In this document: positions 30,613 through 40,617 of the stretch, piece after piece
How the letters are laid out: every line of letters begins with the position of its first letter
Position numbering within the stretch: the stretch's first letter is position 1
Origin: Dermatophagoides farinae
Lineage: Eukaryota; Arthropoda; Arachnida; Sarcoptiformes; Pyroglyphidae
Direction of reading: 5' to 3'
Length of the DNA stretch: 64,000 nucleotides
Assembly: GCF_024713945.1 (NCBI RefSeq)
Contig: NW_027461523.1
Span: 217,836 to 281,835, forward strand
The notes under the pieces: generated by a model
The model's input: only the letters and a program-made list of their open reading frames with translations
Databases searched by the model: none
What the model was told of the DNA's origin: nothing
Translations under genes and position numbers: made by a program

Positions 30613-31344
30613 ATGTCTAATCAAGTTGAGAGTCAAAAAACAGAAACTGCTCAAATCGCTTCCTCGGAAAGCAATGATTATTCTTTGTTTGGCGACGAAC
30701 CAGCTCAGACAACGAATAAAGATTCCGACGAAGAGTACGTGCCGTCTGAAGAAGAAATTTTACCGGAAGAATATATAATTCCCGAATACAGTGAAGTTAA
30801 AACCAATCTGTCGAATAGATCGGTCTCATCGAATTTCGATGAACTTGTATCAAAACGAAAAAAACTCCGAGAAACATTAGAAAAAGGAGTCTCTCACGAA
30901 ATATTTCAACAAACCAGCGCTAATCTCTTAAAAAGTATGCACATCGCTTACACTAAAGACAAGGCTCTTCTGGAAAAAAATAAAATAGCCTTGAACCGAC
31001 TCGAATTCTTAGATATTTTAGAGACTAAAATTAAGGATTCTACGTTTTTATACTCACTGCTCTCACGGGATTTAATATCCTATTTGACGGACTGGCTGTT
31101 TTCTCCCGTTTCGACAGAAAACAATATTGTGATTGCAAGTTTGGCTATACGAACCAAAATTTACGATATTCTAAGTGAATTTACAATTCCACTAAATTTT
31201 ATCAAAGATTCGAAATGTGGAGAAAGGCTTTTGTACGTTTGGCACCACCCGGACGAAATTTCTAGCAATAAAAGCAAAATTCGAAACATAGTCAAACAAA
31301 TCTATAAACAAATATTAAAGCTACATAGTAAAATGACTAATTAG
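30613..31344 (+). CDS. IWS1: Transcription elongation factor IWS1/Spn1
   Basis: Binds Spt6 and RNA polymerase II during elongation. 243 residues from the ATG at 30613; upstream in-frame codons lack an ATG. The N-terminal 70 residues are acidic and disordered with SDEEYVPSEEEILPEE, as in other Iws1 proteins. The C-terminal half is the TFIIS N-terminal (LW) fold: LLSRDLISYLTDWLFSP, then IRTKIYDILSEFTIPLNFIK and GERLLYVWHHPDE, corresponding to human VLLDWLLPLPD, LRLLSEFPPI and GKAVMYLYKHPKE. The protein ends soon after this domain, so the basic C-terminal tail of other species is short. Confidence 0.82.
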   Translation: MSNQVESQKTETAQIASSESNDYSLFGDEPAQTTNKDSDEEYVPSEEEILPEEYIIPEYSEVKTNLSNRSVSSNFDELVSKRKKLRETLEKGVSHEIFQQTSANLLKSMHIAYTKDKALLEKNKIALNRLEFLDILETKIKDSTFLYSLLSRDLISYLTDWLFSPVSTENNIVIASLAIRTKIYDILSEFTIPLNFIKDSKCGERLLYVWHHPDEISSNKSKIRNIVKQIYKQILKLHSKMTN

Positions 31345-31443
31345 TTAACGGTATAAACGTGTAATAATTCATAGGTTGAGCTGGTAGAAATGTGTCACAA
31401 ATGCACCAAGCTTATATTGTTTTTGTCATAATATTACATCATC

Positions 31444-32604
31444 ATGACTGAAACAGCTGGTCACAGACGCAAATCTCAAATTTTAGCTTATGCGGATGTT
31501 GACAGCGATGAAACCGATTTTTTAAGAAACAAAATGATAAAACTTATTGTACAATGGAGTCAACTATTAGAATGTTACCTAACAAATAGAGAAGATCTCA
31601 AAAAAGTTTGCACAGACATAGTCAACGTTTATTTAGCCTGGAAAAATGCCAGCAAAAGTAATTACCATGACAAAATCAAGTTTCGAAGAACAAGCGTGGT
31701 TACAAATGTCGAGCTAATATTGCCAACTACAATTCAAGGCTACGAGGAAGAACTGAATTACCTCGTAACAAGCATTGGATTGCTAATGTTATTGAAATAT
31801 GGCGATCCGACAACCGAATTATACGTATCTGCCATAGAGGAGCTGAAAAAAGAAAACAACATAAATGACAATGAGATGAACAAATTTTTAACTGCAGCCT
31901 TGGTCATTTCATTGTCGAAATTTTGGGAAGTACAATCAAAAATCAGCACTGAAAAACAAGCAATCATTGAATCTTTGATAGATTACACCGATGTTATAAA
32001 GTCAGAACAAATAGAAGACTCAGCCACTATAAAAGGTGTAAAGTGGATCGATTTAGATGAAGAAGCTATTCTTAATCGAGAAACGAGGAATGAATATATT
32101 AGACTATTAACTTTACCCAGCGAAGCTCGGAATCATACAATAGATCTATTGCTGAATTTTATTCAGTCGAAAAATGACACTATATCAGAAAAATTCTATC
32201 ACGACATTTCTAAAGCTTTTGACAGATGGTGTGCAGAAGCTCAGTTTATTGAAGACACACCATTGCTAGGTCCAGACAGGTTAGCTCATAAAATATCTCG
32301 TCTTGAGCAAAAGCTCACGGTCACCATGTGCAATTTAATACTACTAATAAAACATCATTTTGAAGACCGTGTGTCGGTTGCTCTGATTTCATTGTTAAAT
32401 ACAGATACAAACGAAAAAAGAACTGCTCAACTTTGGGCTCTAACCATAAAGCAGTTTGAAAGTTTATATGTTAATATTAGAATATGCAAAAGACGTAGAG
32501 AATCTATAGGGGTCGTATTGAACAATCCAAATGTAGTTTCTGAACCGTTAATTACACCTGCATCGGCTTTACTAGCTGTGGCTAAAGCAGCATTTGATTA
32601 CTAA
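31444..32604 (+). CDS. Unknown all-helical protein
   Basis: 386 residues, ATG at 31444. No family recognised. It starts with a basic Ser-containing segment (GHRRKSQILAYADVDSDETD) and continues as long helices without transmembrane segments or Cys clusters. The C-terminus is hydrophobic and Ala-rich (PASALLAVAKAAFDY). It follows IWS1 on the same strand after 100 bases. Confidence 0.6.
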   Translation: MTETAGHRRKSQILAYADVDSDETDFLRNKMIKLIVQWSQLLECYLTNREDLKKVCTDIVNVYLAWKNASKSNYHDKIKFRRTSVVTNVELILPTTIQGYEEELNYLVTSIGLLMLLKYGDPTTELYVSAIEELKKENNINDNEMNKFLTAALVISLSKFWEVQSKISTEKQAIIESLIDYTDVIKSEQIEDSATIKGVKWIDLDEEAILNRETRNEYIRLLTLPSEARNHTIDLLLNFIQSKNDTISEKFYHDISKAFDRWCAEAQFIEDTPLLGPDRLAHKISRLEQKLTVTMCNLILLIKHHFEDRVSVALISLLNTDTNEKRTAQLWALTIKQFESLYVNIRICKRRRESIGVVLNNPNVVSEPLITPASALLAVAKAAFDY

Positions 32605-32790
32605 TAGGTTCCTTTTATATACGCTTCGAAAATACATGTATTTATAACTGTTATATGTTTAAATTTTACTCTATTTATCTATAAAATAATTCATAAAGCA
32701 TGTATCAAATAAAACGAAAACTTAATCAAACTGAACGAGTTATCGAAACGGATTGTATAGTTGAGTTTGTACAAAGATTTAGTTTGTAAT

Positions 32791-33045
32791 TTACTTTCTC
32801 AAACGTTTAGCACTGACGACTTTAATTACATCACAGTAATCTGATAAGTGGTTGTAAAGTTTTTTTGCCTTTTCACGATCCCTCATTATATATGTTTGTA
32901 GGTATTTGCGTCCTCGCAACTTGAACTTGGTAATAATTTTGTTGTTTTCTCTGTGCTCAACGACACGGATAGTTTTGCGAATTTTGTCACAGCCAAAAAT
33001 GCAAGCTTCGACAAACTCTTTGAGATTCAAGATTTCTTTTGTCAT
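32791..33045 (-). CDS. RPL38: Large-subunit ribosomal protein eL38
   Basis: 84 residues from the ATG at 33045; the frame is open upstream but the family start is here. It contains KEILNLKEFVEACIFG, like IEEIKDFLLTARRKDA, then KFKLRGRKYLQTYIMRDREKAKKL, matching [24 protein letters not shown] of human eL38. About 13 residues longer than human because of inserts in the loop after the first helix and at the end. Confidence 0.88.
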   Translation of the reverse strand: MTKEILNLKEFVEACIFGCDKIRKTIRVVEHRENNKIITKFKLRGRKYLQTYIMRDREKAKKLYNHLSDYCDVIKVVSAKRLRK

Positions 33046-33158
33046 GACGAAAAATAATATTAATTTATCGATTAAGGAACAAAAAAATAGACAAAACAAT
33101 AATCACCAACATACTTTGAAAAAAAATATAACTAATGAAAATGTGGCCAAAACGACAT

Positions 33159-34424
33159 TTAAGCTTGTGTTTTAGGTTTTTGTAAATATCTGATAGCTGG
33201 CAAAACTTTACCTTCAAGGAGTTCGAGAGATGCTCCACCACCAGTTGAGATGTGGCTCATTTTTTCAACTGCTCCTGCTCTTCTGACGAGAGCGGCTGTG
33301 TCTCCACCACCGACTATGCTGAGAGCACCATTTGCAGTTGCTTCGGCAACGGCGCTGACGAACGCAAGTGATCCAGCAGCGAAACTGGCCATTTCTGAAA
33401 CTCCTTGTGGGCCGTTCCATATAATAGTTTTTGCGCTCTTTATCAATTTAGCTGCATCTTCTCGTGATTTGGGACCGCAGTCTAAACCTTCAAATCCGTC
33501 TTTGATACCAGTTTCAAAAGTCGCAGATTCTATAATACCGTCTTCACCGTACTTGCTGCTGATAACAAAATCTTTTGGAAGTAATATCTGGACATTCTTT
33601 TCCTTTGCTTTATCCATAATCTTGTGTATAATTTTGCTTCCTTCTTCGTCCCACAAAGAGTTTCCAATGGGCATGTTGTATAATACTTTGAGGAATGTAT
33701 ATGCCATACCTCCACCGATAATCATGCAATCAACTTTGTCAAGAAGGTTTTCAATCAGAGCAATCTTATCTCTGATTTTGGCTCCACCGAGAATAGCCAA
33801 GAATGGTCGTTCTGGTGAGTTCAATGCTTTGTTGAAAAATGATATTTCCTTTTCCATCAATAAGCCGACGCATTTGATTGGTACATCGACTCCTACAACG
33901 GAAGAATGAGCTCTATGGGCAGTTCCAAAAGCGTCGTTGCAATAAACATCACCTAATCGTGAAAGTTTTCTGCGGAATTCGGCCACGGCTTCAGGCTTAC
34001 AAGCAATCTTTCTCTTTTCCTCTGTTACTATCTTTCCTTCTTCTTCGGGGTGGAAACGTAAGTTTTCAAGTAATATTATTGATCCTTCAGGAGCTTTTTC
34101 ACAGGCTTCTTCAACGTCCTTGCCAACACAGTCATTCAAAAAAATGACTTCACGGTTCATCAGTTTCTCTAATTCTATTGCAACAGGCTTCAAAGAATAT
34201 TTGAGGTTTCTAACTCCATCGGGTCGTCCACAGTGAGACATCAAAATTACTTTCTTTGCTTGTTTTTCGGAAATCAAATTGATTGTTGGAAGTGACTCAA
34301 CGATTCTAGTGTTGTCATCAACCACTCCGTCTTTAAGCGGAACGTTAAAATCAACTCTAACCAACACTCGAGATCCTTTTAAATCAGTGTCTCTAACGTT
34401 TTGAATGTTATCAAGCGAGCACAT
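33159..34424 (-). CDS. PGK: Phosphoglycerate kinase
   Basis: Glycolytic enzyme producing ATP from 1,3-bisphosphoglycerate. 421 residues, full length. Substrate site RVDFNVPLKDG near the N-terminus with the basic-patch residues, SHCGRPDG (usually SHLGRPxG, a Leu to Cys change), the hinge region, LGGAKIRDKI, nucleotide site GGGMAYTFLK, NGPQGVSE (usually NGPxGVFE) and the terminal GGGDTAALV and STGGGASLELLEGK. All catalytic blocks are present. No targeting peptide, so probably cytosolic. It indicates that the organism keeps at least the lower part of glycolysis. Confidence 0.97.
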   Translation of the reverse strand: MCSLDNIQNVRDTDLKGSRVLVRVDFNVPLKDGVVDDNTRIVESLPTINLISEKQAKKVILMSHCGRPDGVRNLKYSLKPVAIELEKLMNREVIFLNDCVGKDVEEACEKAPEGSIILLENLRFHPEEEGKIVTEEKRKIACKPEAVAEFRRKLSRLGDVYCNDAFGTAHRAHSSVVGVDVPIKCVGLLMEKEISFFNKALNSPERPFLAILGGAKIRDKIALIENLLDKVDCMIIGGGMAYTFLKVLYNMPIGNSLWDEEGSKIIHKIMDKAKEKNVQILLPKDFVISSKYGEDGIIESATFETGIKDGFEGLDCGPKSREDAAKLIKSAKTIIWNGPQGVSEMASFAAGSLAFVSAVAEATANGALSIVGGGDTAALVRRAGAVEKMSHISTGGGASLELLEGKVLPAIRYLQKPKTQA

Positions 34425-35664
34425 TTTTATTATCTAAACTAAAAAATCTTATTATTATAAATTACTAATAATGCGTTTCAAAAAAATATATTCCAAAATT
34501 ATTTTATAGATATTTGTGTTATAAGTATTAATTTACGCGGAATTATTTTGTAAATATTTATTTACACGCATTATATAACTAAACTTTAAATTTAAAATGA
34601 AATTTATTATAGGGTTTTAAAAAATCTAATACCAAAAAAAAACATTTTGATCATTTATTAATTTATCGCAACAGATCAAAAAAATTTCTAATAGATATCA
34701 ATTGGTGTGGGTGTAAATAAATATGCATCTGACTCTGGCAAATAATATTTAGACTACTATGTCTAGTAATTTTAAAAAAAACACGTGAGTAATTAATGCG
34801 AACAAACCATAAAAATAAGATATGGACCGGTCATTCATATGTATAACGATGTTTAATGAGCGATTGTTTTAAAATGAGCCAGGATAAATAACTGATGACC
34901 AAACGTGCATGGTTTCAGTTACGGCTCAGTTAACAACTTTTGGTTCGTCATTTATATAAAAACAATTAAAAGTAAATGATATACTATTAACTTCGTGATC
35001 TAAAAAATTTTATTTGGTTATAAAAACATTGGAAGCACGCGTAAAGCAATAACCACCTTTTAACGTAGTGTTATTATATTAAATCATTGCAATGACAAAA
35101 GAGTCTGCTCGACTTTTTATCATTTCCTTGTTTTCAATAAGTTTTAAAAATTTATTAGTATTTGATATTAGATATGTATTTTAAACAGTTTCAAAAATTT
35201 TTTCAACGTCATATTAAAGTAGAAAAAATTTCCTAGATTATTTCACATTTTAATTTTTTACTCGTATATATGTTTTAAAAAAAAGAAATCAAAAAAAGAA
35301 CTTAAGTAGATCAATGAATTGTTATGTTACAAAGTTTGATAATTGTCAGCCAAGTATGCATTTTTGCCACAACGAACCGAATCAGTCATCTCTCGTACTT
35401 ACTTTTCTCATTGTTCATTTACTAATTACAATTTAACTGGTTTTCTGTTCTTTTTTGCTTGAAATTCAGCTATACAACAGCTATAGATTTGCGAATTACA
35501 GTACAAATTATTTTTATATCTACATTTCGAAGTTTATATATAATCAAGAAATACAATTTTTTTGCCCCGTTTAAATGTATTATTATTGTAAGCAAAGTTT
35601 TTTTTTTTATAAAAATTTGAAATAAACATGTAATATGCTTTGATACTTTCACAATAATAAATTG
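34425..35664. other. Long AT-rich gap between PGK and a membrane-protein gene
   Basis: 1240 bases between divergent genes, far longer than the typical 40-250 base spacers. It is extremely AT-rich with many A and T runs. I looked for tRNA B-box sequences, rRNA and snRNA motifs and for ORFs with short introns and found none I can support. Confidence 0.5.
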
Positions 35665-36753
35665 ATGAAAATAAAACTGATTAAGAGAAGCGTAGTTCAA
35701 AGTTGCTTTTCACTTTTAGCAAACGCACTTGTAGCAACAGTAAAGTTTGATACTACAAAAATTCTCGAAATAAATGGGAAAAACGGAGCGTCGGAAAAGC
35801 CTGATGCAAATCCAAACGTTACTTCCCACATATCTATTGAACCGAATGATACTCCGGTAGATTCTAAAAAAATTTTCAAGCTGCCCAACTCACCAGATAA
35901 AACACAGTTTCCCGTGATAAAATCATCTTTAGTTTTCTCTTCTGAATATGCCATAGATGAAATAGAGCCGCAATCAATTAATCAATCTTCTACAGGACTT
36001 TCAAAAAACAACGATACAAAGAACTCTCAAAATAACGTATCTTGTCCGGCTTTACAATTTATGTCTGATAACTTACTGAAATTAGAAACTTCAAATGCTT
36101 ATGATATTACACGCGATAGTAATAGTCCTGTTACAACTATTTCAGTGCTCGATCGGTATAACTACGATTTGTTTTTCCCCACTCATGATCTCGTTACTGA
36201 AGAAGTCACTACTTTGATCAGCAAAAAAGTAAAATATTTTATCGAGCAAGTATTTGATCGGGCAAAAAAAAGCAATCTAGTTGATGAAATTAGTCTATTC
36301 AACAATAGCAAATTTATTTTTAAATTGCCCAAAAATCTTATTAATACAGAAAACACAGATTCAAATTACAAACTTAATAATATTATCGCTGTACCTTCAA
36401 CTATGATAATTGCAAGGTCGTACAGTAGTTCGTTTGACCGACGTAAGTTAAATTTCAAACTGAAAAAGCTCAGACGAACTCATTCATTGTCCAGCCCAGA
36501 TGTGGCCATGTATGCACTTCTCAACGATGACTATAAAAAATCTTTTAAATCAAGCGCTAAGCAATTTAAGATAGCTTGTTCCATTGTGTTGCTTTTGTCG
36601 GCCATTGTTAGTGCCATAATGATAAATTATTATCTTGATGAGACATTTATTGAATCAATCTGCACTATTTTCAAATCTTTAGTATTTATATTAAGTATAT
36701 TTTTTATTTACATGGGTTATTTATTCGTAGTTTATTTATTGCCTCTGTCTTAG
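35665..36753 (+). CDS. Unknown protein with signal peptide-like start and C-terminal TM pair
   Basis: 362 residues from the ATG at 35665. The N-terminus is a basic stretch followed by a hydrophobic run (SVVQSCFSLLANALVATV), like a signal peptide. A Ser/Asn-rich, low-complexity region with several N-x-S/T sites follows. Near the C-terminus there are two hydrophobic segments, IACSIVLLLSAIVSAIMIN and LVFILSIFFIYMGYLFVVYL, separated by a short acidic loop. If the signal is cleaved, the bulk faces the lumen or the outside. A GTAAGT at 36443 is read as coding. No family recognised. Confidence 0.6.
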   Translation: MKIKLIKRSVVQSCFSLLANALVATVKFDTTKILEINGKNGASEKPDANPNVTSHISIEPNDTPVDSKKIFKLPNSPDKTQFPVIKSSLVFSSEYAIDEIEPQSINQSSTGLSKNNDTKNSQNNVSCPALQFMSDNLLKLETSNAYDITRDSNSPVTTISVLDRYNYDLFFPTHDLVTEEVTTLISKKVKYFIEQVFDRAKKSNLVDEISLFNNSKFIFKLPKNLINTENTDSNYKLNNIIAVPSTMIIARSYSSSFDRRKLNFKLKKLRRTHSLSSPDVAMYALLNDDYKKSFKSSAKQFKIACSIVLLLSAIVSAIMINYYLDETFIESICTIFKSLVFILSIFFIYMGYLFVVYLLPLS

Positions 36754-36769
36754 AAAAAGAGAGATTATT

Positions 36770-36851
36770 CTTAGTTAAATACAAATAATAACAAATAACA
36801 TTATTTAGAATTATTAATTCTAAATAATGTTCTTAATTAAACTTAACTAAG
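36770..36851. repeat. Nested inverted repeat between two genes
   Basis: A perfect 17-base inverted repeat (36797-36813 and 36815-36831) with a one-base spacer is flanked by a second matching pair, CTTAGTTAA at 36770-36778 and TTAACTAAG at 36843-36851. It could form a cruciform in DNA or a long hairpin in the RNA of the upstream gene. Termination, RNA stability or a remnant of a small mobile element are all possible. Confidence 0.6.
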
Positions 36852-36867
36852 TAAAAGTCAGCCTGAT

Positions 36868-38349
36868 ATGGAATTTTATGAAATTTTACTAATCCAACTT
36901 TCATATCTTTGGTTCGGCAGCCATGTGTCTCGAGTCATAAAAGTTTTGTTAGAAGAGAACGACATAACTTTATCCAATATACAGCAAGTTTCAAAGTTGT
37001 CGTATTCAATTTGCAAATATTCACTGATTTTGCTGATCAAACATGCGCTTGTAGAAATTAACTATACTCAAAATTCTTCCAATAAAGCAAGCTTGACTTA
37101 TAAAATCGACAAAGACAAACTCTTTTCAATTTTAAAATATCCTTTTTTTTTAGAAATAATTAATAAATTATTCGGCCCACATGAGTATGTGTTGTTCACA
37201 ATTTTACTTACGCACGGAACTGTTTCAGCCAGCAAACTGTTTGAGTTATATTATTTGCACTTAACGAATAATACATTTTTTTTTCTATATCCAGCTAATA
37301 TTTTAGATATATCTAGCGATGATCTAAAAATCAAATTAGACAAATTGATTGAAAACGAATTCATCAACAAGGTTTTAAGTTATGAAGAACAGACACTAAG
37401 TAAACATAGAAATTTACCTGACACGATCTGTAATTACAACCTTTGTGTGAATATTTCTTACATGTCTCTACTTTTCTTAAAAGAAATGCTACGCGATTTT
37501 TTACTTCCTAAATTTGCAACAAGTGAAATTGAAAAAATAATTATTTCAAACGTTATTGATTCGGTTAAAATAATAAATTCTAAAGCGGTCGCTCAACCAT
37601 ACAGCATAACAGAAATCATCGATAGAATATACAAGCTCGATTCAAAAACTAACAACACGCCAGCCATTGAAGTTCCTTCAGTCACTTACTTAATAAATAC
37701 TTTCACTACTTTAATGTCAGACAGTTCAGGAATATGGACAGAACAACTATATAATAAAGAGCAATGTATCGTGCTCGATACAAATGCTTGTTTTCAATTT
37801 ATCCAACGATTTACCATTTATAAACATTTAGAAAAACGGTATGGAAATCAATGTGCACGCATTTTCGAAGTTGTGCTAGACGAAAATAACGTCATGAAAA
37901 ATATTATGAACTCAAAAACATATCAGCTCGGCATAAACGGAGTTTCTGTTTTTTTTCAGTACAAAAGGCTGTGGACAGACATTGAATTGAGTGAATACTC
38001 CATTAATCCTATTAATACGACTCGGCAACTGTTGGCCAAATTGGTTCAAGCTGACTTGGTAAAAGTGCATTTGCTAGACAGCTCATCCAATGACGCGATT
38101 CAGAAAAAAATGTATTACTACGGAACAAACATAAATATAGCAAAAGACTACTTTAAAAAATATTCTTACAAATGTGCTATAAATCTCTTGCAACGGCAAA
38201 ACTACGAAATTGAATGTATTGAAAAGCTCAGGTATATGACAAACCAACTTAGTGAAGAAGATATACGACAAATAAACGGGATGCAACTTTTTGAAGATCA
38301 GCTTGAATTTTTAATTCTTTCTTTTTCAAAAGTTCTACTTTTTTTCTAG
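36868..38349 (+). CDS. RPC3: RNA polymerase III subunit RPC3 (POLR3C/Rpc82)
   Basis: Subunit of the RPC3-RPC6-RPC7 subcomplex required for Pol III initiation. 493 residues, ATG at 36868. N-terminal winged helix: FGSHVSRVIKVLLEENDITL, then VSKLSYSICKYSLILLIKHALVEI, matching human LIRTGSQPLRVIAHDTG and LDQVKKALCVLVQHNLVSY. The C-terminal winged-helix region contains IYKHLEKRYGNQCARIFEVVL, the equivalent of YRHLEAKFGSECARIFRLLL, and RQLLAKLVQADLVKVHLL. Domain order and length agree with the family. Cytoplasmic Leu/Phe-rich end; no membrane role implied. Confidence 0.85.
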   Translation: MEFYEILLIQLSYLWFGSHVSRVIKVLLEENDITLSNIQQVSKLSYSICKYSLILLIKHALVEINYTQNSSNKASLTYKIDKDKLFSILKYPFFLEIINKLFGPHEYVLFTILLTHGTVSASKLFELYYLHLTNNTFFFLYPANILDISSDDLKIKLDKLIENEFINKVLSYEEQTLSKHRNLPDTICNYNLCVNISYMSLLFLKEMLRDFLLPKFATSEIEKIIISNVIDSVKIINSKAVAQPYSITEIIDRIYKLDSKTNNTPAIEVPSVTYLINTFTTLMSDSSGIWTEQLYNKEQCIVLDTNACFQFIQRFTIYKHLEKRYGNQCARIFEVVLDENNVMKNIMNSKTYQLGINGVSVFFQYKRLWTDIELSEYSINPINTTRQLLAKLVQADLVKVHLLDSSSNDAIQKKMYYYGTNINIAKDYFKKYSYKCAINLLQRQNYEIECIEKLRYMTNQLSEEDIRQINGMQLFEDQLEFLILSFSKVLLFF

Positions 38350-38411
38350 CAAATTGTTTTAAAAAGAATTTTCTTTTTTGAAAATTATAAAAACAAATTA
38401 GAGCTGCAATA

Positions 38412-39617
38412 ATGACAGTTACCCCATGGGAAGTAAAAAATGAAGAAAACGGTATTAATTACACTAAATTAGTTGAACAGTTTGGTTGTTCTTTGATTGA
38501 TGAAGCATTAATTGCTAAATTCGAATGTGTGATTGGACAAAAAGTTCATTACCTCATACGTAGGGGTTTGTTTTTTTCGCATCGCGATTTAGAAATGATT
38601 CTTGAATGCAAGACCAAAAACATACCGTTTTATCTTTACACAGGTAGAGGACCAAGTAGTGAGTCTCTTCACTTAGGTCATTTGTTGCCATTTTTTCTAG
38701 TAAAGTGGCTACAAGACGTATTTGACTGTCCTTTAGTAATTCAATTGACGGATGACGAAAAGTTCTTGTTTAAGAAAGATCTCACGTTGCAAGAAACAGT
38801 GCAAATGGGTGTTGAAAATGTCAAGGATATTTTATCTTGCGGCTTGAACATAAACAAAACATTTATTTTCAGCAATATGTCTTACGTCAAGGAATTATAT
38901 CCGACAATGTTAAAAATTCAAAAGAACGTCACTTTCAATCAGGTCAAAGGAATTTTCGGATTCAACGAGAGCTCTTCTATTGGTACTATTGCGTTTCCAG
39001 CAATTCAAGCAGCTCCCTGTTTCCCTTGTGTTTTTCCTAAATTCTTAGGAGACGAAAAATACACGAAAGTGCTCAGGTGTTTGGTTCCATGTGCAATCGA
39101 CCAAGATCCTTACTTCCGTATGACGAGGGATGTCGCTCCCAAGCTCGATTACGCAAAACCCTCTTTACTGCTGGGTGTTTTTGTTCCCGCCCTCCAAGGT
39201 TCGCAGTCCAAAATGAGCTCAAGCACTACTTCATCAGCTATTTTCATAAATGACGCTCCTGATACTGTGGCGAAAAAGATCAGAAAGTATGCATTTTCAG
39301 GAGGTCGTCAGACCATTGAAGAACACCGTAAATACGGAGCAAACATTGAGCAAGACGTAAGCATCCAGTATTTGCGATTTTTCTTAGACGACGATGAAAA
39401 ACTAAAGAAAATCGAAACCGACTACGCAAGTGGAAAACTGCTAACAAGTGAGGTAAAACAAGTGTTAATCGACCATCTCAATGTACTGCTTGCGACACTC
39501 CAAGAAAACAGGAAAAAAATAGACGATAAGATAATAAACTATGCTTTCAATCCTGATAGACCCGAACTGCGGACGGAAATTGAAAATAAATGTAAATTAT
39601 TTATTAAAAATAAATAG
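38412..39617 (+). CDS. WARS1: Tryptophanyl-tRNA synthetase, cytosolic type
   Basis: Class I synthetase charging tRNA-Trp. 401 residues, the eukaryotic/archaeal form. Begins TPWEVKNEENGINYTKLVEQ, as in human (TPWEV...GIDYDKLI). The HIGH-type motif is SLHLGHLLPF with the preceding GRGPSSES; KMSSS is present as SKMSSSTTS. Other fixed blocks are FALxQLTDDEKFLFK-like residues, CFPCVFP, and PCAIDQDPYFRMTRD. No WHEP extension at the N-terminus. All catalytic motifs are intact. Confidence 0.96.
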   Translation: MTVTPWEVKNEENGINYTKLVEQFGCSLIDEALIAKFECVIGQKVHYLIRRGLFFSHRDLEMILECKTKNIPFYLYTGRGPSSESLHLGHLLPFFLVKWLQDVFDCPLVIQLTDDEKFLFKKDLTLQETVQMGVENVKDILSCGLNINKTFIFSNMSYVKELYPTMLKIQKNVTFNQVKGIFGFNESSSIGTIAFPAIQAAPCFPCVFPKFLGDEKYTKVLRCLVPCAIDQDPYFRMTRDVAPKLDYAKPSLLLGVFVPALQGSQSKMSSSTTSSAIFINDAPDTVAKKIRKYAFSGGRQTIEEHRKYGANIEQDVSIQYLRFFLDDDEKLKKIETDYASGKLLTSEVKQVLIDHLNVLLATLQENRKKIDDKIINYAFNPDRPELRTEIENKCKLFIKNK

Positions 39618-39659
39618 AATGTTTAATATATTGATTTTACGAAAAAGAAAGTAATTTCG

Positions 39660-40532
39660 TTAGTCGTTTTCAAAAGTCAAATCTAAAATCTTTTGTATTA
39701 ATGAATAAATTAACTGATCTTGTTGCATTAAATTATCATAAAAACCAGTGTTGAGACAGGTTAGCAAACACTGTGGTAACACCACTTTTAAAGACTGTCT
39801 AGCCGATGGGTGCTGGCCCAACTTGTAATAACATCGCAAGATATGTTTAAACAGCCTCGGAGAAATGTCTTGTTTCTCGTTTTCTAGGATTTTTTTGAGC
39901 ACTGTGGTTATGGCGAAAAATTTTTCTGGTGTGCTGCATAAATTGTTTAATCCTTCTTCGTAAGACAGTATCTTATGTATGATAAAAGTAGAAACGTTTC
40001 GAGGTAGTTCGCTGCATGTTTCGATGATTCGTAAACAAAGAGGCAAAATATCATTCCGCAGTAAATACTGTAAAACGTCTTTATCTTCGCCTTTTACCAT
40101 AGCACCGAGAACCCCTATGGCAGTAAGTCGAAGGAACTCAATAGCTGTGCTGTTGCTTGCCGGAACGCTCAAGAACGGGTACAAGTACAAAGGAAGTTGA
40201 GCCGAAAAAAAATGATGTTTCGTCTGAGGGTGGCTCGCTACGCACTGCATAAGGGTCAGGCAGCCGCAAATCTGGTGGCTCTGAATCGAAGAAACGTTGT
40301 TATTCGCCAGAGCGGGGTAGATGGAAACGATTTCGCTGATTATCGCCGACATCGTGCCGAACGAGTACCATATGTAGCATGCAAAATCTGGAAACGTTTC
40401 GCGATATTTCAGTAAATCAAGCAAAGCCTGAGAACGAAGCTCATCTACCTGTACGTTCTGGAATATTTTGACTAATTCGTCCATTGAAGCTTTCTGTTGT
40501 GCAGGCTTTACATCATCTACATCCTTGTTCAT
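39660..40532 (-). CDS. CNOT9: CCR4-NOT subunit CNOT9/Caf40
   Basis: Armadillo-repeat subunit of the CCR4-NOT deadenylase complex. 290 residues, ATG at 40532. Typical strings: RSQALLDLLKYRETFPDFACYIWYSFGTM, shortened here as ALLDLLKYRETFPDFACYIW, matching [46 protein letters not shown] is represented by ICGCLTLMQCVASHPQTKHHF; then RLTAIGVLGAMVKGEDKDVL (human [20 protein letters not shown]) and [26 protein letters not shown] as LFKHILRCYYKLGQHPSARQ. Length matches the family core. Confidence 0.93.
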   Translation of the reverse strand: MNKDVDDVKPAQQKASMDELVKIFQNVQVDELRSQALLDLLKYRETFPDFACYIWYSFGTMSAIISEIVSIYPALANNNVSSIQSHQICGCLTLMQCVASHPQTKHHFFSAQLPLYLYPFLSVPASNSTAIEFLRLTAIGVLGAMVKGEDKDVLQYLLRNDILPLCLRIIETCSELPRNVSTFIIHKILSYEEGLNNLCSTPEKFFAITTVLKKILENEKQDISPRLFKHILRCYYKLGQHPSARQSLKVVLPQCLLTCLNTGFYDNLMQQDQLIYSLIQKILDLTFEND

Positions 40533-40617
40533 TTTTACATTGTTTTACAATGCCGTATTTTCGGTAATATTAAATTAAATTTGAAAGCGTGAATTCTCGA
40601 ATTTATTTAAAGTTTCG

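Noticed and set aside
33250-33909. 219-codon ORF opposite PGK
   Set aside because: Antisense shadow of a strongly conserved gene.
35392-35410. ACTTAC in a gap as a U1 snRNA 5' end
   Set aside because: No flanking U1-like stem or Sm site.
36443-36473. GTAAGT to CTCAG, 31 nt, inside the signal-peptide/TM gene
   Set aside because: Splicing shifts the frame and removes the C-terminal TM segments; the unspliced frame is intact, so I read it as coding.
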